From the NCBI GenBank assembly GCA_040002995.1, contig JBDUDK010000021.1, forward strand, positions 1 to 36,412: a DNA stretch of 36,412 nt, read 5' to 3'. A program made the translations under genes and the position numbers. Position 1 is the stretch's first letter. Every line of letters begins with the position of its first letter. Below, piece by piece: positions 7,712 to 15,951 of the stretch. Source of the stretch: JBDUDK01 sp040002995 (GTDB lineage Bacteria > Actinomycetota > Acidimicrobiia > Acidimicrobiales > Ilumatobacteraceae). The notes under the pieces were generated by a model. The model made no database searches. It was not told the origin of the DNA and was given only the letters and a program-made list of their open reading frames with translations.

Positions 7712-8085
7712 ACGCCGAAGCGAACCTCGACGAATCCCCGGACAAATTCACGGCAGGTCACTTCGAGAACGCGGACGACGGCAAAGACACATAAACATGA
7801 GCGACCGCGCGATATCCGCGCGATGACGGTAGAAGGCGGGTCACTCCGTCAAGCAAACGGAACCGGTTGCCGGGCGTCTCTATATCGATCCAGAGTTATC
7901 CACCGCGACGGTTCAACGCAGGGGGGACTTGGAGCCGCTCGACGAAACGCGCCGCTGAACAAATTGGTGTCGACCCGCCGGGGGCCGCCCAATGGTCACG
8001 TCAGGCTGCAGAGTAGGCGAGCTCCAAGGTGCACGAGCCGCAGGATTGGCCAGGTTTCGGTGAAGTCTTTCGTGAACGCGCGGCA

Positions 8086-8160
8086 TCGGCCCGTAGGCCT
8101 AAGTCGTTCGGACACGCGCGCATCACCACTACGACGTTTCTCCCGGCAAATGCGGATGAG
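8086..8160 (+). pseudogene. Tyrosine recombinase C-terminal fragment
   Basis: In one plus-strand frame the sequence reads RRPKSFGHARITTTTFLPANADEF. This resembles the region of actinobacterial integrases around the second active-site block, normally PK-x5-LGHARITTTLDTYGHLFP-x-ADE; the segment carrying the GHLF part and its nearby catalytic Tyr is missing and the PK-to-GH spacing is short. There is no start, no stop context and no intact gene. The rest of the gene-free stretch 7712-8187 shows nothing else I can name. The call rests on a short motif and its closeness to the att repeat. Confidence 0.4.
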
Positions 8161-8187
8161 TTCGGACCGAGGTGTCGAGGGCGGCCG

Positions 8188-9300
8188 TCAGCGACGCACT
8201 CGTGGGCTGCCTCCGGCAACGAGTCGCTCGACGTCGGCGAGGGTGGCCATCGACGTGTCTCCTGGTGTCGTCATCGCTAGAGCTCCGTGGGCGGCGCCGT
8301 ACTCGAGGGCCACTTCGGCAGGGAAGCTGTTGAGAAGGCCGTAGATCAGCCCGGAGGCGAAGCTGTCGCCACCGCCTACACGATCAAGGATCTCCAGGTT
8401 CGGCCGGTGGGTCGCCTGGTGGAGCGTCCCAGCCGACCAGGCGACGGCACCCCAGTCGTTGCGACTGGCTGAGTGCACCGCCCGGAGCGTCGTAGCGACG
8501 ACGGCGAGGTTGGGGTACGTCGCGACAACCGCGTCGGTCATTGCGGCGAAACCCGCGACGTCGAGTTCGGTGAGGTTCGCGTCCACGCCGGGCACCTCGA
8601 AGCCGAGCGCGGCCGTGAAGTCCTCTTCATTGCCGAGGAGGACGTCGACGTGGCGGACGAGGCGCTGGTTCGCCTCGCGCGCACGGCGGGCCCCACCGAC
8701 GGCCTGCCACAGGCTTTGTCGATAGTTCAGATCGAAGGACACGACCGTGCCATGTCGACGTGCGCTGGCCACGGCCGCCTCCACCACGTCGGGGGTCCGC
8801 TCCCCGAGGGCGGCGAAGATGCCGCCCGTGTGCAGCCATCGGACGCCGTCGACGCCGAACAGGTGGTCCCAGTCGACGTCGTCCGGCCGCATCTGCGCTG
8901 CGGCGGTGTGTCCCCGATCGGATACACCCACGCCACCGCGGACGCCGAAGCCCCGTTCCGTAAAGTTGAGCCCGTTGCGGACTGCGCGACCGATGCCGTC
9001 ATAGGGAACCCACCGGATGAGGCTCGTGTCGACCCCACCCTGACAGATGAGATCTTCGATGAGTCGACCCACCTCATTGTCCGCCAAGGCGGTCACGATG
9101 CCTGTGCGCAGGCCGAAGCACTTCCGCAAGCCCCGCGCGACGTTGTACTCGCCGCCCCCTTCCCATGCCCGAAATGAGCGCGTCGTCCGAATACGTCCCT
9201 CGCCGGGATCGAGTCGAAGCATCACCTCCCCGAGTGAGACGAGGTCGTAGCGGCACTCCTCTGTCGCGCGTACGGCGATGACTCGGGCCGTGTCGCTCAC
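8188..9300 (-). CDS. kdgK: PfkB-family sugar kinase, probable 2-keto-3-deoxygluconate kinase
   Basis: A 370-residue ribokinase/PfkB-family kinase. The N-terminal segment DLVSLGEVMLRLDPG and the sugar-binding EGGGEYNVARGL match KDG kinases, and DRVGGGDSFASGLIYGLL at about 306-323 is the PfkB signature with catalytic Asp312. It would phosphorylate 2-keto-3-deoxygluconate to KDPG, the substrate of the aldolase encoded just upstream. The GTG at 9300 is chosen because it overlaps the aldolase stop by four bases (GTGA); an open frame continues to 9393 but would overlap the aldolase deeply. It is the last gene of the island operon. No terminator with a T-run was seen after it. Confidence 0.85.
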   Translation of the reverse strand: MSDTARVIAVRATEECRYDLVSLGEVMLRLDPGEGRIRTTRSFRAWEGGGEYNVARGLRKCFGLRTGIVTALADNEVGRLIEDLICQGGVDTSLIRWVPYDGIGRAVRNGLNFTERGFGVRGGVGVSDRGHTAAAQMRPDDVDWDHLFGVDGVRWLHTGGIFAALGERTPDVVEAAVASARRHGTVVSFDLNYRQSLWQAVGGARRAREANQRLVRHVDVLLGNEEDFTAALGFEVPGVDANLTELDVAGFAAMTDAVVATYPNLAVVATTLRAVHSASRNDWGAVAWSAGTLHQATHRPNLEILDRVGGGDSFASGLIYGLLNSFPAEVALEYGAAHGALAMTTPGDTSMATLADVERLVAGGSPRVRR

Positions 9301-9932
9301 GGCCGCACACCCGACATAGCGGCGGCTTCGTAGGTGAGGCGTCGGATCTCGTCGAATCGGCCAGCGCGGATCAGCCCCGGTGCGACCATCCAACTCCCGC
9401 CGACCGCCAACACCGCAGGTGTCGAAAGGTATTCGGCGATGTTCATAGGACTGACCCCACCGGTGGGGACGAACCGAACACTATGGAACGGCGCCGCAAG
9501 GCTACGAAGGCCGGCCGGTCCGCCGAGGTGACCGGCCGGGAAGAGCTTGACCACGTCGAGCCCGAGCTCGATGGCGTGCATGATCTCGGTGGCCGTCGCG
9601 ACACCGGGCAGCGTGGGTACGCCGAGGTCTCGGCACCGTAGGACGACGGACTCACTGAGGCCGGGGCTAACGACGAAACGTGCGCCCGCGTCGACGACCT
9701 GGCTCACTTGGTCGGGCGTGCAGACACTGCCCGCGCCGACAAGCATGCCAGGCCTTTCGGCGAAGGCCTTGAGGGCGTCGAGAGCGCTCGGTGTACGCAG
9801 CGTTATTTCGGCGCACGGGAGGCCTCCCTCCGCGAGGGCGTCGGCGAGTGGCACGACCAACTCCCTGGACTCGATGACGACGACGGGAATCAGCCGCAAG
9901 GCGCTGAAGAGTCCCGTGATGGTCTCGTTCAT
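9297..9932 (-). CDS. eda: 2-keto-3-deoxy-6-phosphogluconate aldolase
   Basis: A 211-residue class I aldolase of the KDPG/KHG family. Glu42 and Arg46 (AEITLRT), the GAGSV loop at 67-71, the Schiff-base Lys129 in VVKLFPA and the phosphate-binding PTGG at 156-159 are all present and spaced as in E. coli Eda (Glu45, Lys133). It splits KDPG into pyruvate and glyceraldehyde-3-phosphate. The ATG at 9932 shares one base with the reductase stop (TGATG); a GTG at 9941 is also in frame. Its own stop overlaps the kinase start, so the two final steps are translationally coupled. Confidence 0.93.
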   Translation of the reverse strand: MNETITGLFSALRLIPVVVIESRELVVPLADALAEGGLPCAEITLRTPSALDALKAFAERPGMLVGAGSVCTPDQVSQVVDAGARFVVSPGLSESVVLRCRDLGVPTLPGVATATEIMHAIELGLDVVKLFPAGHLGGPAGLRSLAAPFHSVRFVPTGGVSPMNIAEYLSTPAVLAVGGSWMVAPGLIRAGRFDEIRRLTYEAAAMSGVRP

Positions 9933-11449
9933 CAGTTCCACTCCCGAAGCGATGTACTGGGCGCGTGGCGACCGTCGCTGCCGTCCAGCGAAGCGCCGAG
10001 CAACAATCGGACGTCCGTGCGCCAGAGAAGCCGCGCCTGCCTCGCCACCTCGTCGGCGAACGCGTGCTCGGTCGGGTCGCTCGTATCGAAGAATCCCGGA
10101 AGTGCGAGCAACGCAGCAGCGGCGTGCTCGCCCGACACGGTGCCGTTGTGCGCCGATCGCGTCAGAGCGCCTGCAGGCCCTGAGGCGAGCGCGGAGTCGT
10201 CCACGGCCAACACGGCGGCGCGAGGCCCGGCGACGCTAGCGATCCAGGCGGCCAGTAGCTGCGCGCTGCGCGGCGCCGGCATTCCGTCGGCGAGGCGATC
10301 ACGCACGGTCGGTACGACTCTGACGGCCAGCTTCTGCGAACCATCGCAGGCGACCTTCTTTGTCGTGTAGGGCAGAGCACGATTCGCGAACCGCGATAGC
10401 ACTTGTTCCGTATAGGCATCGAGGTTCCAGCCGGGCGGCGGTTCGAGTGTCGGCATCACCTCGTTCACGAGGAAATCGCGTGTGGCGTCGAGCAGCACGT
10501 GGTCGGTGGCGGCTTGCCAGATGAAACGGTGTCCGGCAAGGAGACCCCAATAGGCGAGGGCCGAATGGGCCGCGTTAAGGATTCGAAGTTTGGCACGCTC
10601 ATGAGTGGCGACGTCCCCGACCAGTTCGACACCGACTCTTTCCCACTCCGGTCGTCCCGTGGGGAACATGTCCTCGAGCACCCACTGCGAAAACGGCTCC
10701 GTTACGACGGGCCATCCGTCGACCAGGCCCAGGCGGCGGAGCATCGCCGGATCGGCGTCGCTCGTCGCGGGAACCATGCGGTCGACCATCGAGGACGGAA
10801 ATGCGACGTTGCCCTGCACCCACGCGGCGAGCGACGGGTCACGGCACTCGGCGAGCTCGCATACGACCCGCGCCGTCGCCACTCCGTTCTGCGGAAGGTT
10901 GTCGCACGACACGATCGTGAAAGGCGCGGTGCCTGCGGCCCGCCGGCGAACGAGGGCTTCGAGCAGGAGACCGGGGAGCGACCGGGGTGTCATCGGTGTC
11001 ACAAGGTCGTGCACGATGTCCGGCAGGATCGTGTCGAGCGGCCCTCCCGGGTTGGCTGCGCAGTAGCCGTTCTCGGTAACGGTAATTGTCACGACAGTGA
11101 TCGCATCATCGACCAGTCGCGTTAGCGCGGCCTCCACGTCTTGCGACACCACGTTGATGCCCAGGAGCGCACCTACGGGCTGAACGAGCGCCGTGACATC
11201 CTCGGTGCCCCCTTGGCCGGAGGTGACTTCAACGACCTCGTAGACAAACGACTTCGCCTCGAGTGCGTCACGCACGGCGGACGAGCGCAGCGCGATCCCC
11301 CACACCGCCCCGTTTCGGGACCCGGTCCGGAGGACAGCATCGCAATACACCGCCTGGTGAGCGCGGTGGAACACGCCCGGACCGATGTGGGCGACGGTCG
11401 GATGCAGTGTCGTCCGGTCGTACCCGTCGAACAACGTGGCCGCGGTCAC
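9932..11449 (-). CDS. Mannitol dehydrogenase family oxidoreductase (tagaturonate/fructuronate reductase type)
   Basis: A 505-residue member of the polyol-specific long-chain dehydrogenases. Visible family motifs are HIGPGVFHRAHQAVY near the N terminus (NAD binding), TVTENGYC, SCDNLPQNG, FPSSMVDRMVP and the catalytic KLRILNAAHSAL (Lys, Asn, His). The family includes mannitol 2-dehydrogenase, UxuB and UxaB. Between an altronate dehydratase and a KDPG aldolase, the likely step is tagaturonate to altronate (UxaB-like), but sequence alone cannot exclude fructuronate or mannitol. The GTG at 11449 is chosen because it makes the usual GTGA overlap with the upstream stop; a TTG at 11467 is in frame. 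Confidence 0.85.
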   Translation of the reverse strand: MTAATLFDGYDRTTLHPTVAHIGPGVFHRAHQAVYCDAVLRTGSRNGAVWGIALRSSAVRDALEAKSFVYEVVEVTSGQGGTEDVTALVQPVGALLGINVVSQDVEAALTRLVDDAITVVTITVTENGYCAANPGGPLDTILPDIVHDLVTPMTPRSLPGLLLEALVRRRAAGTAPFTIVSCDNLPQNGVATARVVCELAECRDPSLAAWVQGNVAFPSSMVDRMVPATSDADPAMLRRLGLVDGWPVVTEPFSQWVLEDMFPTGRPEWERVGVELVGDVATHERAKLRILNAAHSALAYWGLLAGHRFIWQAATDHVLLDATRDFLVNEVMPTLEPPPGWNLDAYTEQVLSRFANRALPYTTKKVACDGSQKLAVRVVPTVRDRLADGMPAPRSAQLLAAWIASVAGPRAAVLAVDDSALASGPAGALTRSAHNGTVSGEHAAAALLALPGFFDTSDPTEHAFADEVARQARLLWRTDVRLLLGASLDGSDGRHAPSTSLREWN

Positions 11450-12657
11450 CGGACTGTCGGTAAACAAGAAGGGCCGGTCGGCTCACTCGACTTGTAGGTG
11501 AGTACGAACTCCCGGTGTCCAAGGCCTTCGCTAGCGGTGGGCTTGCCCGCGGCAGTCGACATGATCGCGGCGAGCAACTCATCGGCGACCTCGTCGAGGC
11601 TCGCCCGTCCCTCGAGGATCCGACCCGCGTCGACGTCCATGTCGTCCTGCATCCGCCGATAGGTCTCAGGGTTGGCACAGATCTTTACGACGGGGGAAAT
11701 CGCCGAACCCACGACCGAGCCGCGTCCGGTAGTGAACAGCACAATGTGAGCGCCGCACGCGATGAGTTCCGCGATCTCAGCGTTGTCATTGATGTTCGGA
11801 TAGCCCCATCGCGGCGCCCCCTCGGGCACGACGTCGAGCAAATAGAGGCCTGGCCGCGGGGTCCTCTGTCCTGGGGTGATGATCCCGTGGATCGGACCGC
11901 TGCCGGACTTCGAGTACGCGCCAAGTGCCTTCTCCTCAAGCGTCGTCAGTCCACCCTCCGCGTTGCCAGGAGAGAAGCTGCCGTGGCCCATCGCCGCGTA
12001 GTACTGGGCTGCTTTGTCGACGCGAGCGACGATCTCGTGAGCAAGCCCTTCGGTGACGGCCCGCGCCGCCATGTGCTGCTCACATCCGATCAGCTCGCCC
12101 GTCTCCTCGAAGATTGCTGTGCCGCCGGCGGCGACGAGCCGGTCAAACACACGGCCGACGACTGGATTGGCGGTTATCCCGCTTGTGCCATCCGAGCCAC
12201 CGCAAATTGTGCCGACAATGAGGTCGCCGAGCGCGACCGGCACTCGGCGTGACGCAGCGGAGCTCGCGCGTGCCTCGGCGAGCCAGACGCGCCCTCGCTC
12301 TACCGTCGCTCTCGTCCCTCCTGTTTGCTGTATGACGAGTGTGGTCACAGGTCGACCGGTCCGAGCGACTACGTCGGCCAGACGGTCACGGTCGAATCCC
12401 TCGCATCCGAGCGAGACGAGCGCCACCGCGCCGACGTTTGGATGCGTGCATAGCTGTTCGAGCATGCGTTGGGCGTAAGTACTCGGATAGCACCCTCCGA
12501 ACCCAATGACATGCACATCGTCGAGTCCGGCGGCGATCGCGTCGGCAACGCTGCGAGCGCACTCGACGAGATACACGACAACCGCGATATCGCGAATCCC
12601 CACCCGACCGTCGGCGCGCGCATAGCCAAGTACGGACATCGCGTCGAACTCCGTCAC
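11446..12657 (-). CDS. Altronate dehydratase large domain (UxaA/GarD family)
   Basis: A 403-residue protein matching the large C-terminal part of UxaA/GarD-family sugar-acid dehydratases. Family motifs are GFGGCYPS, SLGCEGFD, VIQQTGGT, the CGGSDGTSGITANP block, ETGELIGCE, GNAEGGLTTLEEKALGAYSKSG and FTTGRGSVVG. These enzymes need divalent metal and dehydrate altronate, galactarate or related acids to 2-keto-3-deoxy products. The N-terminal SAF domain found in one-piece enzymes is absent and is encoded by the separate gene directly upstream, which it overlaps by four bases (ATGA). D-altronate to KDG is the best fit because KDG kinase and KDPG aldolase follow. Confidence 0.9.
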   Translation of the reverse strand: MTEFDAMSVLGYARADGRVGIRDIAVVVYLVECARSVADAIAAGLDDVHVIGFGGCYPSTYAQRMLEQLCTHPNVGAVALVSLGCEGFDRDRLADVVARTGRPVTTLVIQQTGGTRATVERGRVWLAEARASSAASRRVPVALGDLIVGTICGGSDGTSGITANPVVGRVFDRLVAAGGTAIFEETGELIGCEQHMAARAVTEGLAHEIVARVDKAAQYYAAMGHGSFSPGNAEGGLTTLEEKALGAYSKSGSGPIHGIITPGQRTPRPGLYLLDVVPEGAPRWGYPNINDNAEIAELIACGAHIVLFTTGRGSVVGSAISPVVKICANPETYRRMQDDMDVDAGRILEGRASLDEVADELLAAIMSTAAGKPTASEGLGHREFVLTYKSSEPTGPSCLPTVR

Positions 12658-12989
12658 TGAACGGCCCCCCGATGCGCGAACGTCACGATGTAGTCACTTG
12701 CAAGGTTGTGCGTGTGCACCCATTCACCGGCTTCGATGTCGACGATCGCTGAGCCGATCGGCATCCCGCAGCGCACGATCCGCTGGCCGGAAGCGATCGC
12801 TCGTGCGGCCACCTTGTGGCCGAGCTCGATCGGTTCGATCACTTCAACGACGTCACCACGCGAGGTCCGTTGTTGGCCTGGCACGACGGCTCGAGTGGCG
12901 ATGAACACATCGTCGCCGTCAGCGAGCAAGAGCAGCGTCGGCACGGGGCGCTCGTCGGCCCCGCCAGAGGAAGTCGGATCGCCGTTCAC
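12654..12989 (-). CDS. Altronate dehydratase small (SAF-domain) subunit
   Basis: A 111-residue protein equal to the N-terminal SAF domain of UxaA/GarD enzymes: DDVFIATRAVVPGQQ, then EPIELGHKVAARAI, GQRIVRCGMPIGSAI and the closing EWVHTHNLASDY, whose HTHN segment is conserved in the family. It is expected to pair with the large subunit encoded just downstream. The GTG at 12989 overlaps the stop of the zinc dehydrogenase gene by four bases; an open frame running to 13277 is only antisense-like extension inside that gene. Confidence 0.88.
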   Translation of the reverse strand: MNGDPTSSGGADERPVPTLLLLADGDDVFIATRAVVPGQQRTSRGDVVEVIEPIELGHKVAARAIASGQRIVRCGMPIGSAIVDIEAGEWVHTHNLASDYIVTFAHRGAVQ

Positions 12990-14023
12990 GTTGTGGCCTC
13001 TGGCAGGGGCTGACCGATGTCGACAACGGTCTTCACCACGCGGCCGGGGTTCGCCGCGAGTCGGGGCAGGTCCTCCACAATGCGAGCGAGCGTCGTTCGG
13101 TGGTTGATCCAGCCGAGCGCGTCCAAGGAACCACTTCGTACGGCAGCGATCACATGCTCCAAGTCGCCCACCGTCGCGTTTCGTGACGCCCGCACGTCGA
13201 GCTCCCGGGCGTGGAATCCCGGGTTCTGGAACGTAACCGAGCCGGTCGTGTGACCGACGAAGACGAGCGTCCCGCACGGTCCGGTCAACTCGAATGCGTT
13301 TTCCATCGATGCGCGACTCCCCGTCGCGTCGAAGACGACAGACGGCAGGGTGCCCCCTCGCCGATCGAGCAAGCGCGTCGTGAACTCGGCGTCGACGAGT
13401 AGTGCGTCGAAACCGGATTCCGATGCGAAGGCCACGCGCTCTGGCGATGCATCCCCGATTACGAGACTCTCGCTGCGGCCGCGCGCGGCTTGAGCCACGG
13501 CCAGTCCCACCGGCCCCGCGCCGAGCACGAGCACTTGATCATCCTGGCGCGGCTCGGCCCGTCTCACGGCGTGCCATCCGATGCCAAGAGTCTCGACCAA
13601 CACGAGTTGGTCGAACGTGAGCGACGAGTCGCTGAAGAGGTTCACCGCCGGGAGCAGCATGCGCTCACGCATGCCGCCGTCTCGGGTCACCCCGATCACG
13701 TCGATGTGCGCACAGCAGTTCGTCCGGCCGCGTTCGCACGCGCGGCAGCTGCCGCAGGAAATGTACGGCAGCACCGCACACGGGTCACCCGACTTCACAC
13801 GAGTGACTCCGGGCCCGACCGCAAGCACCTCAACGGCGAGCTCGTGGCCGAGTACGCGTGGGTAGCGAAAGAAGTTTTGCGTGCCGCCGTAGGCATGGTG
13901 GTCGGTCCCGCAAATGCCGACTCGGCGCACCGCGACGAGGGCCTCGCCCCGGCTTGGCGGCGGTGGTTCGTCGCGTTCGACGAGCACCAGCCTCCCCGGG
14001 CTCTCCAGCACTGCCTCTTGCAC
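12986..14023 (-). CDS. Zinc-type medium-chain dehydrogenase, probable L-galactonate 5-dehydrogenase
   Basis: A 345-residue MDR alcohol dehydrogenase. Catalytic zinc ligands Cys38 (GICGTDHH) and His60-Glu61 (LGHE) are present, the structural zinc set is Cys90, Cys93, Cys96 and Cys103/104, and the NAD fold has VLVLGAGPVGLAVAQ. By sequence it is of the polyol/aldonate branch (sorbitol, threonine, idonate, galactonate dehydrogenases). E. coli LgoD oxidises L-galactonate to D-tagaturonate, which would feed the reductase and dehydratase encoded here; this role is inference from context. The GTG start has a strong AGGAGG site 4 bases upstream. A 79-base gap with a large hairpin separates it from the binding-protein gene. 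Confidence 0.8.
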   Translation of the reverse strand: MQEAVLESPGRLVLVERDEPPPPSRGEALVAVRRVGICGTDHHAYGGTQNFFRYPRVLGHELAVEVLAVGPGVTRVKSGDPCAVLPYISCGSCRACERGRTNCCAHIDVIGVTRDGGMRERMLLPAVNLFSDSSLTFDQLVLVETLGIGWHAVRRAEPRQDDQVLVLGAGPVGLAVAQAARGRSESLVIGDASPERVAFASESGFDALLVDAEFTTRLLDRRGGTLPSVVFDATGSRASMENAFELTGPCGTLVFVGHTTGSVTFQNPGFHARELDVRASRNATVGDLEHVIAAVRSGSLDALGWINHRTTLARIVEDLPRLAANPGRVVKTVVDIGQPLPEATT

Positions 14024-14050
14024 GCCGCCTCCTCTCCTCGTTGTCGATCG

Positions 14051-14093
14051 ACCGGAGCGACGACCGCCGGGGGCGGACGGCCATCGCTCCGGT
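14051..14093 (-). promoter_or_regulatory. Intercistronic hairpin after the binding-protein gene
   Basis: Perfect 10-bp inverted repeat, ACCGGAGCGA at 14051-14060 and TCGCTCCGGT at 14084-14093, around a GC-rich 23-base loop that can fold further (CCGCC against GGCGG). There is no T-run on either strand, so it is not a classical terminator. Stem-loops placed between a binding-protein gene and downstream genes often protect the upstream mRNA from decay and raise binding protein over enzymes; that role is inference. Confidence 0.6.
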
Positions 14094-14102
14094 AAGGGGT
14101 CG

Positions 14103-15131
14103 CTACTGGAACTTGAGGAACTTCGACGCGTTGTCGCTCGTGACGAGCTCGGTACCGGTGTCGATGAACGCGTCGACCGCCTTGCCCTGCACCGCGTTCA
14201 CTACGGCTTCGACACCAAGGGCCGCCATCTTTCCGGGGAACTGCGCGATGGTCGCCTTCATGTCGCCGGCCAAGATGGCCTTGGCCGCATCGGGAAGACC
14301 GTCGTAACCCATGACGAACGTCTTTTTGCCTTTGTCCTTGACTACCTTCGCTGCAGCGATGGCGGGATCGTCGCACGCGGAGTAGATGGCGGTGAGATTC
14401 GGCTCACGGGTGAGCAGGTCCTCCGCGACCGTGGCCCCCTGGGCCGCGTCGCACTTCGTCTCAGCGCCGCCTATCACGATCTTGACGCCAGTGTCCTTGA
14501 GAGCGTCCTGGACGCCCTGGATCCGGGCGTCGAGGGCCGGGACACCGCGCACGCCCTCCATCAATCCAATCGAGTCACCTGACTTGAGTATCGACTTCAG
14601 GTATGCGCCTGCGGCTTGCCCACCCTTCACGTTGTCGGTGGCCGCAACAGCGGTCTTCTTTGTAAACGCTGTGAGGTTGTTATCCACCAGCACAATCTTG
14701 ACGCCTTTGTCGGCAGCGGCCTCCATGGCGGGGATGACTTCGACACCCATCGGGGTGATGACGATGCCTTGGAAGCCCTTGGTGACGGCGTCTTCGATCT
14801 GGGCGATCTGACATGCCGTGTCTGAGGGCGACTTGCATGAGAAGTAGGAGATGTCGACACCGGGATTCTCGGCGGCGTACGCCTTGGCAGCATCGTCCAT
14901 CGCGGTGAAGAACGCCACGGGGAACTTCGTGATGAACGCCACCTTCACCGCGGCCGCCGGCGCGGTCGTGCCTGCAGTTGTCGGTGCGGGAGCGCCCGTG
15001 GTGGTTGCGCTCGTCGTTGGTGCCGCCGTCGAAGCGGCACTCTGGCTGGACGCTTTAGTGCTGCTGCCACAGGCCGAGGTTGCGAGGGCAACAAGGCCGG
15101 TGAGTAGGACGAGCTTCGTGCGGGGTCTCAT
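14103..15131 (-). CDS. Sugar-type ABC transporter substrate-binding lipoprotein
   Basis: A 342-residue lipoprotein of the ribose/galactose-type periplasmic binding family (fold type I). The signal peptide ends at LATSACGSS with lipidated Cys21, then a Ser/Thr/Ala/Pro linker. The mature part begins KVAFITKFPVAFFTAMDDAAKAYAAENPGV-like and includes GFQGIVITPMGVEVIPAMEAAADKGVKIVLVDNN, GDSIGLMEGVRGVPALDARIQGV and NLTAIYSACDDPAIAAAKV, each characteristic. The ATG at 15131 has AAGGAG 7 bases upstream; an open frame reaches 15203. It is the third gene of the importer and probably captures a sugar acid or its lactone. Confidence 0.9.
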   Translation of the reverse strand: MRPRTKLVLLTGLVALATSACGSSTKASSQSAASTAAPTTSATTTGAPAPTTAGTTAPAAAVKVAFITKFPVAFFTAMDDAAKAYAAENPGVDISYFSCKSPSDTACQIAQIEDAVTKGFQGIVITPMGVEVIPAMEAAADKGVKIVLVDNNLTAFTKKTAVAATDNVKGGQAAGAYLKSILKSGDSIGLMEGVRGVPALDARIQGVQDALKDTGVKIVIGGAETKCDAAQGATVAEDLLTREPNLTAIYSACDDPAIAAAKVVKDKGKKTFVMGYDGLPDAAKAILAGDMKATIAQFPGKMAALGVEAVVNAVQGKAVDAFIDTGTELVTSDNASKFLKFQ

Positions 15132-15177
15132 AACGGCTCCTTGGTTTGGGTCGGTTACTGGTATGTGGAGGTGGTGC

Positions 15178-15951
15178 TCATACAGCGCGACCGCCGGCGG
15201 CACCGACGATCCAGGCGACGAGTTGTTCGTGGTTCTCGGCGGTGGGCACGGTCTCGCCTACCGACCTTCCGCGCCGAAGGACCATGGCGCGATCCGCTAC
15301 CGCCATGACGTGGTCCATGCTGTGCGAGACCAGGACAACGGCGACCCCATCGGCCTTGAGCCGACGGACCAGTTCGAGCACGCGGGCCGACTCACGAAGG
15401 CCGAGCGCTGCGGTGGGCTCATCGAGCACGACGACCTTTGATGAGAACGCGACGGCTCGGGCGACCGCGACGGCTTGGCGCTGCCCGCCCGACATCAGCG
15501 CGACCGGAGCGTCGTAGTCCGGCAGGTTGATCTGCAGGCGGTCGAGCAGCTCACGGGTGCGCTCCGTCATTGCGCGATGACGGAGGAGGCGCAAGCCCCG
15601 TGGAAGCCAGGAGGGCTCGGCCACCTCGCGTCCGGCAAAGAAGTTGGCCGGCGGCGCAAGGTTGTCGAACAGGGCGAGGTCTTGGTACACGGTCTCGACG
15701 CCGTGGGACCGCACCGTCATGGCGTTCGCCGCGGTGATGTCGAGGCCGTCGAGCGTGACCGTGCCCTCGTCGAGGCGATGAACACCGCTGATCGCCTTGA
15801 TGAGGGTCGATTTGCCGGCGCCGTTGTCGCCGAGCAGAGCGAGTACTTCGCCGGGGGCGACGTCGAGAGATACGCCGTCGAGAGCGACGACCGCACCGAA
15901 GCGCTTGCAAGCGTTGTGCACCTCGAGAACCGGAGTCGCCGCGATGCTCAT
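15178..15951 (-). CDS. Sugar-type ABC transporter ATP-binding protein
   Basis: A 257-residue ABC ATPase of the carbohydrate-uptake-2 (ribose-like) type. Walker A GDNGAGKS, the signature MSGGQRQ, Walker B VVVLDEPTAAL and the switch His in LVSHSMDHV are visible. It is a single ATPase module, whereas RbsA/MglA carry two; two copies would act together. The ATG overlaps the permease stop by four bases (ATGA). It powers the importer formed with the neighbouring permease and binding protein. Confidence 0.92.
   Translation of the reverse strand: MSIAATPVLEVHNACKRFGAVVALDGVSLDVAPGEVLALLGDNGAGKSTLIKAISGVHRLDEGTVTLDGLDITAANAMTVRSHGVETVYQDLALFDNLAPPANFFAGREVAEPSWLPRGLRLLRHRAMTERTRELLDRLQINLPDYDAPVALMSGGQRQAVAVARAVAFSSKVVVLDEPTAALGLRESARVLELVRRLKADGVAVVLVSHSMDHVMAVADRAMVLRRGRSVGETVPTAENHEQLVAWIVGAAGGRAV

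Noticed and set aside
7483..7761. Minus-strand open frame containing HTAEVRGSSPRSPT
   Set aside because: That peptide is simply the translation of the tRNA-Val 3' half; the rest is antisense to the DUF1289-like frame and has no coding signs.
7805..7822. Near-palindrome CGCGCGATATCCGCGCG as a transfer origin or operator
   Set aside because: Short alternating CG arms are expected often in GC-rich DNA, and nothing around it supports a function.
12989..13277. Longer N terminus for the altronate dehydratase small subunit
   Set aside because: The extra residues overlap the dehydrogenase gene, are Arg/Pro-rich shadow sequence, and the GTG at 12989 makes the same overlap as its neighbours.
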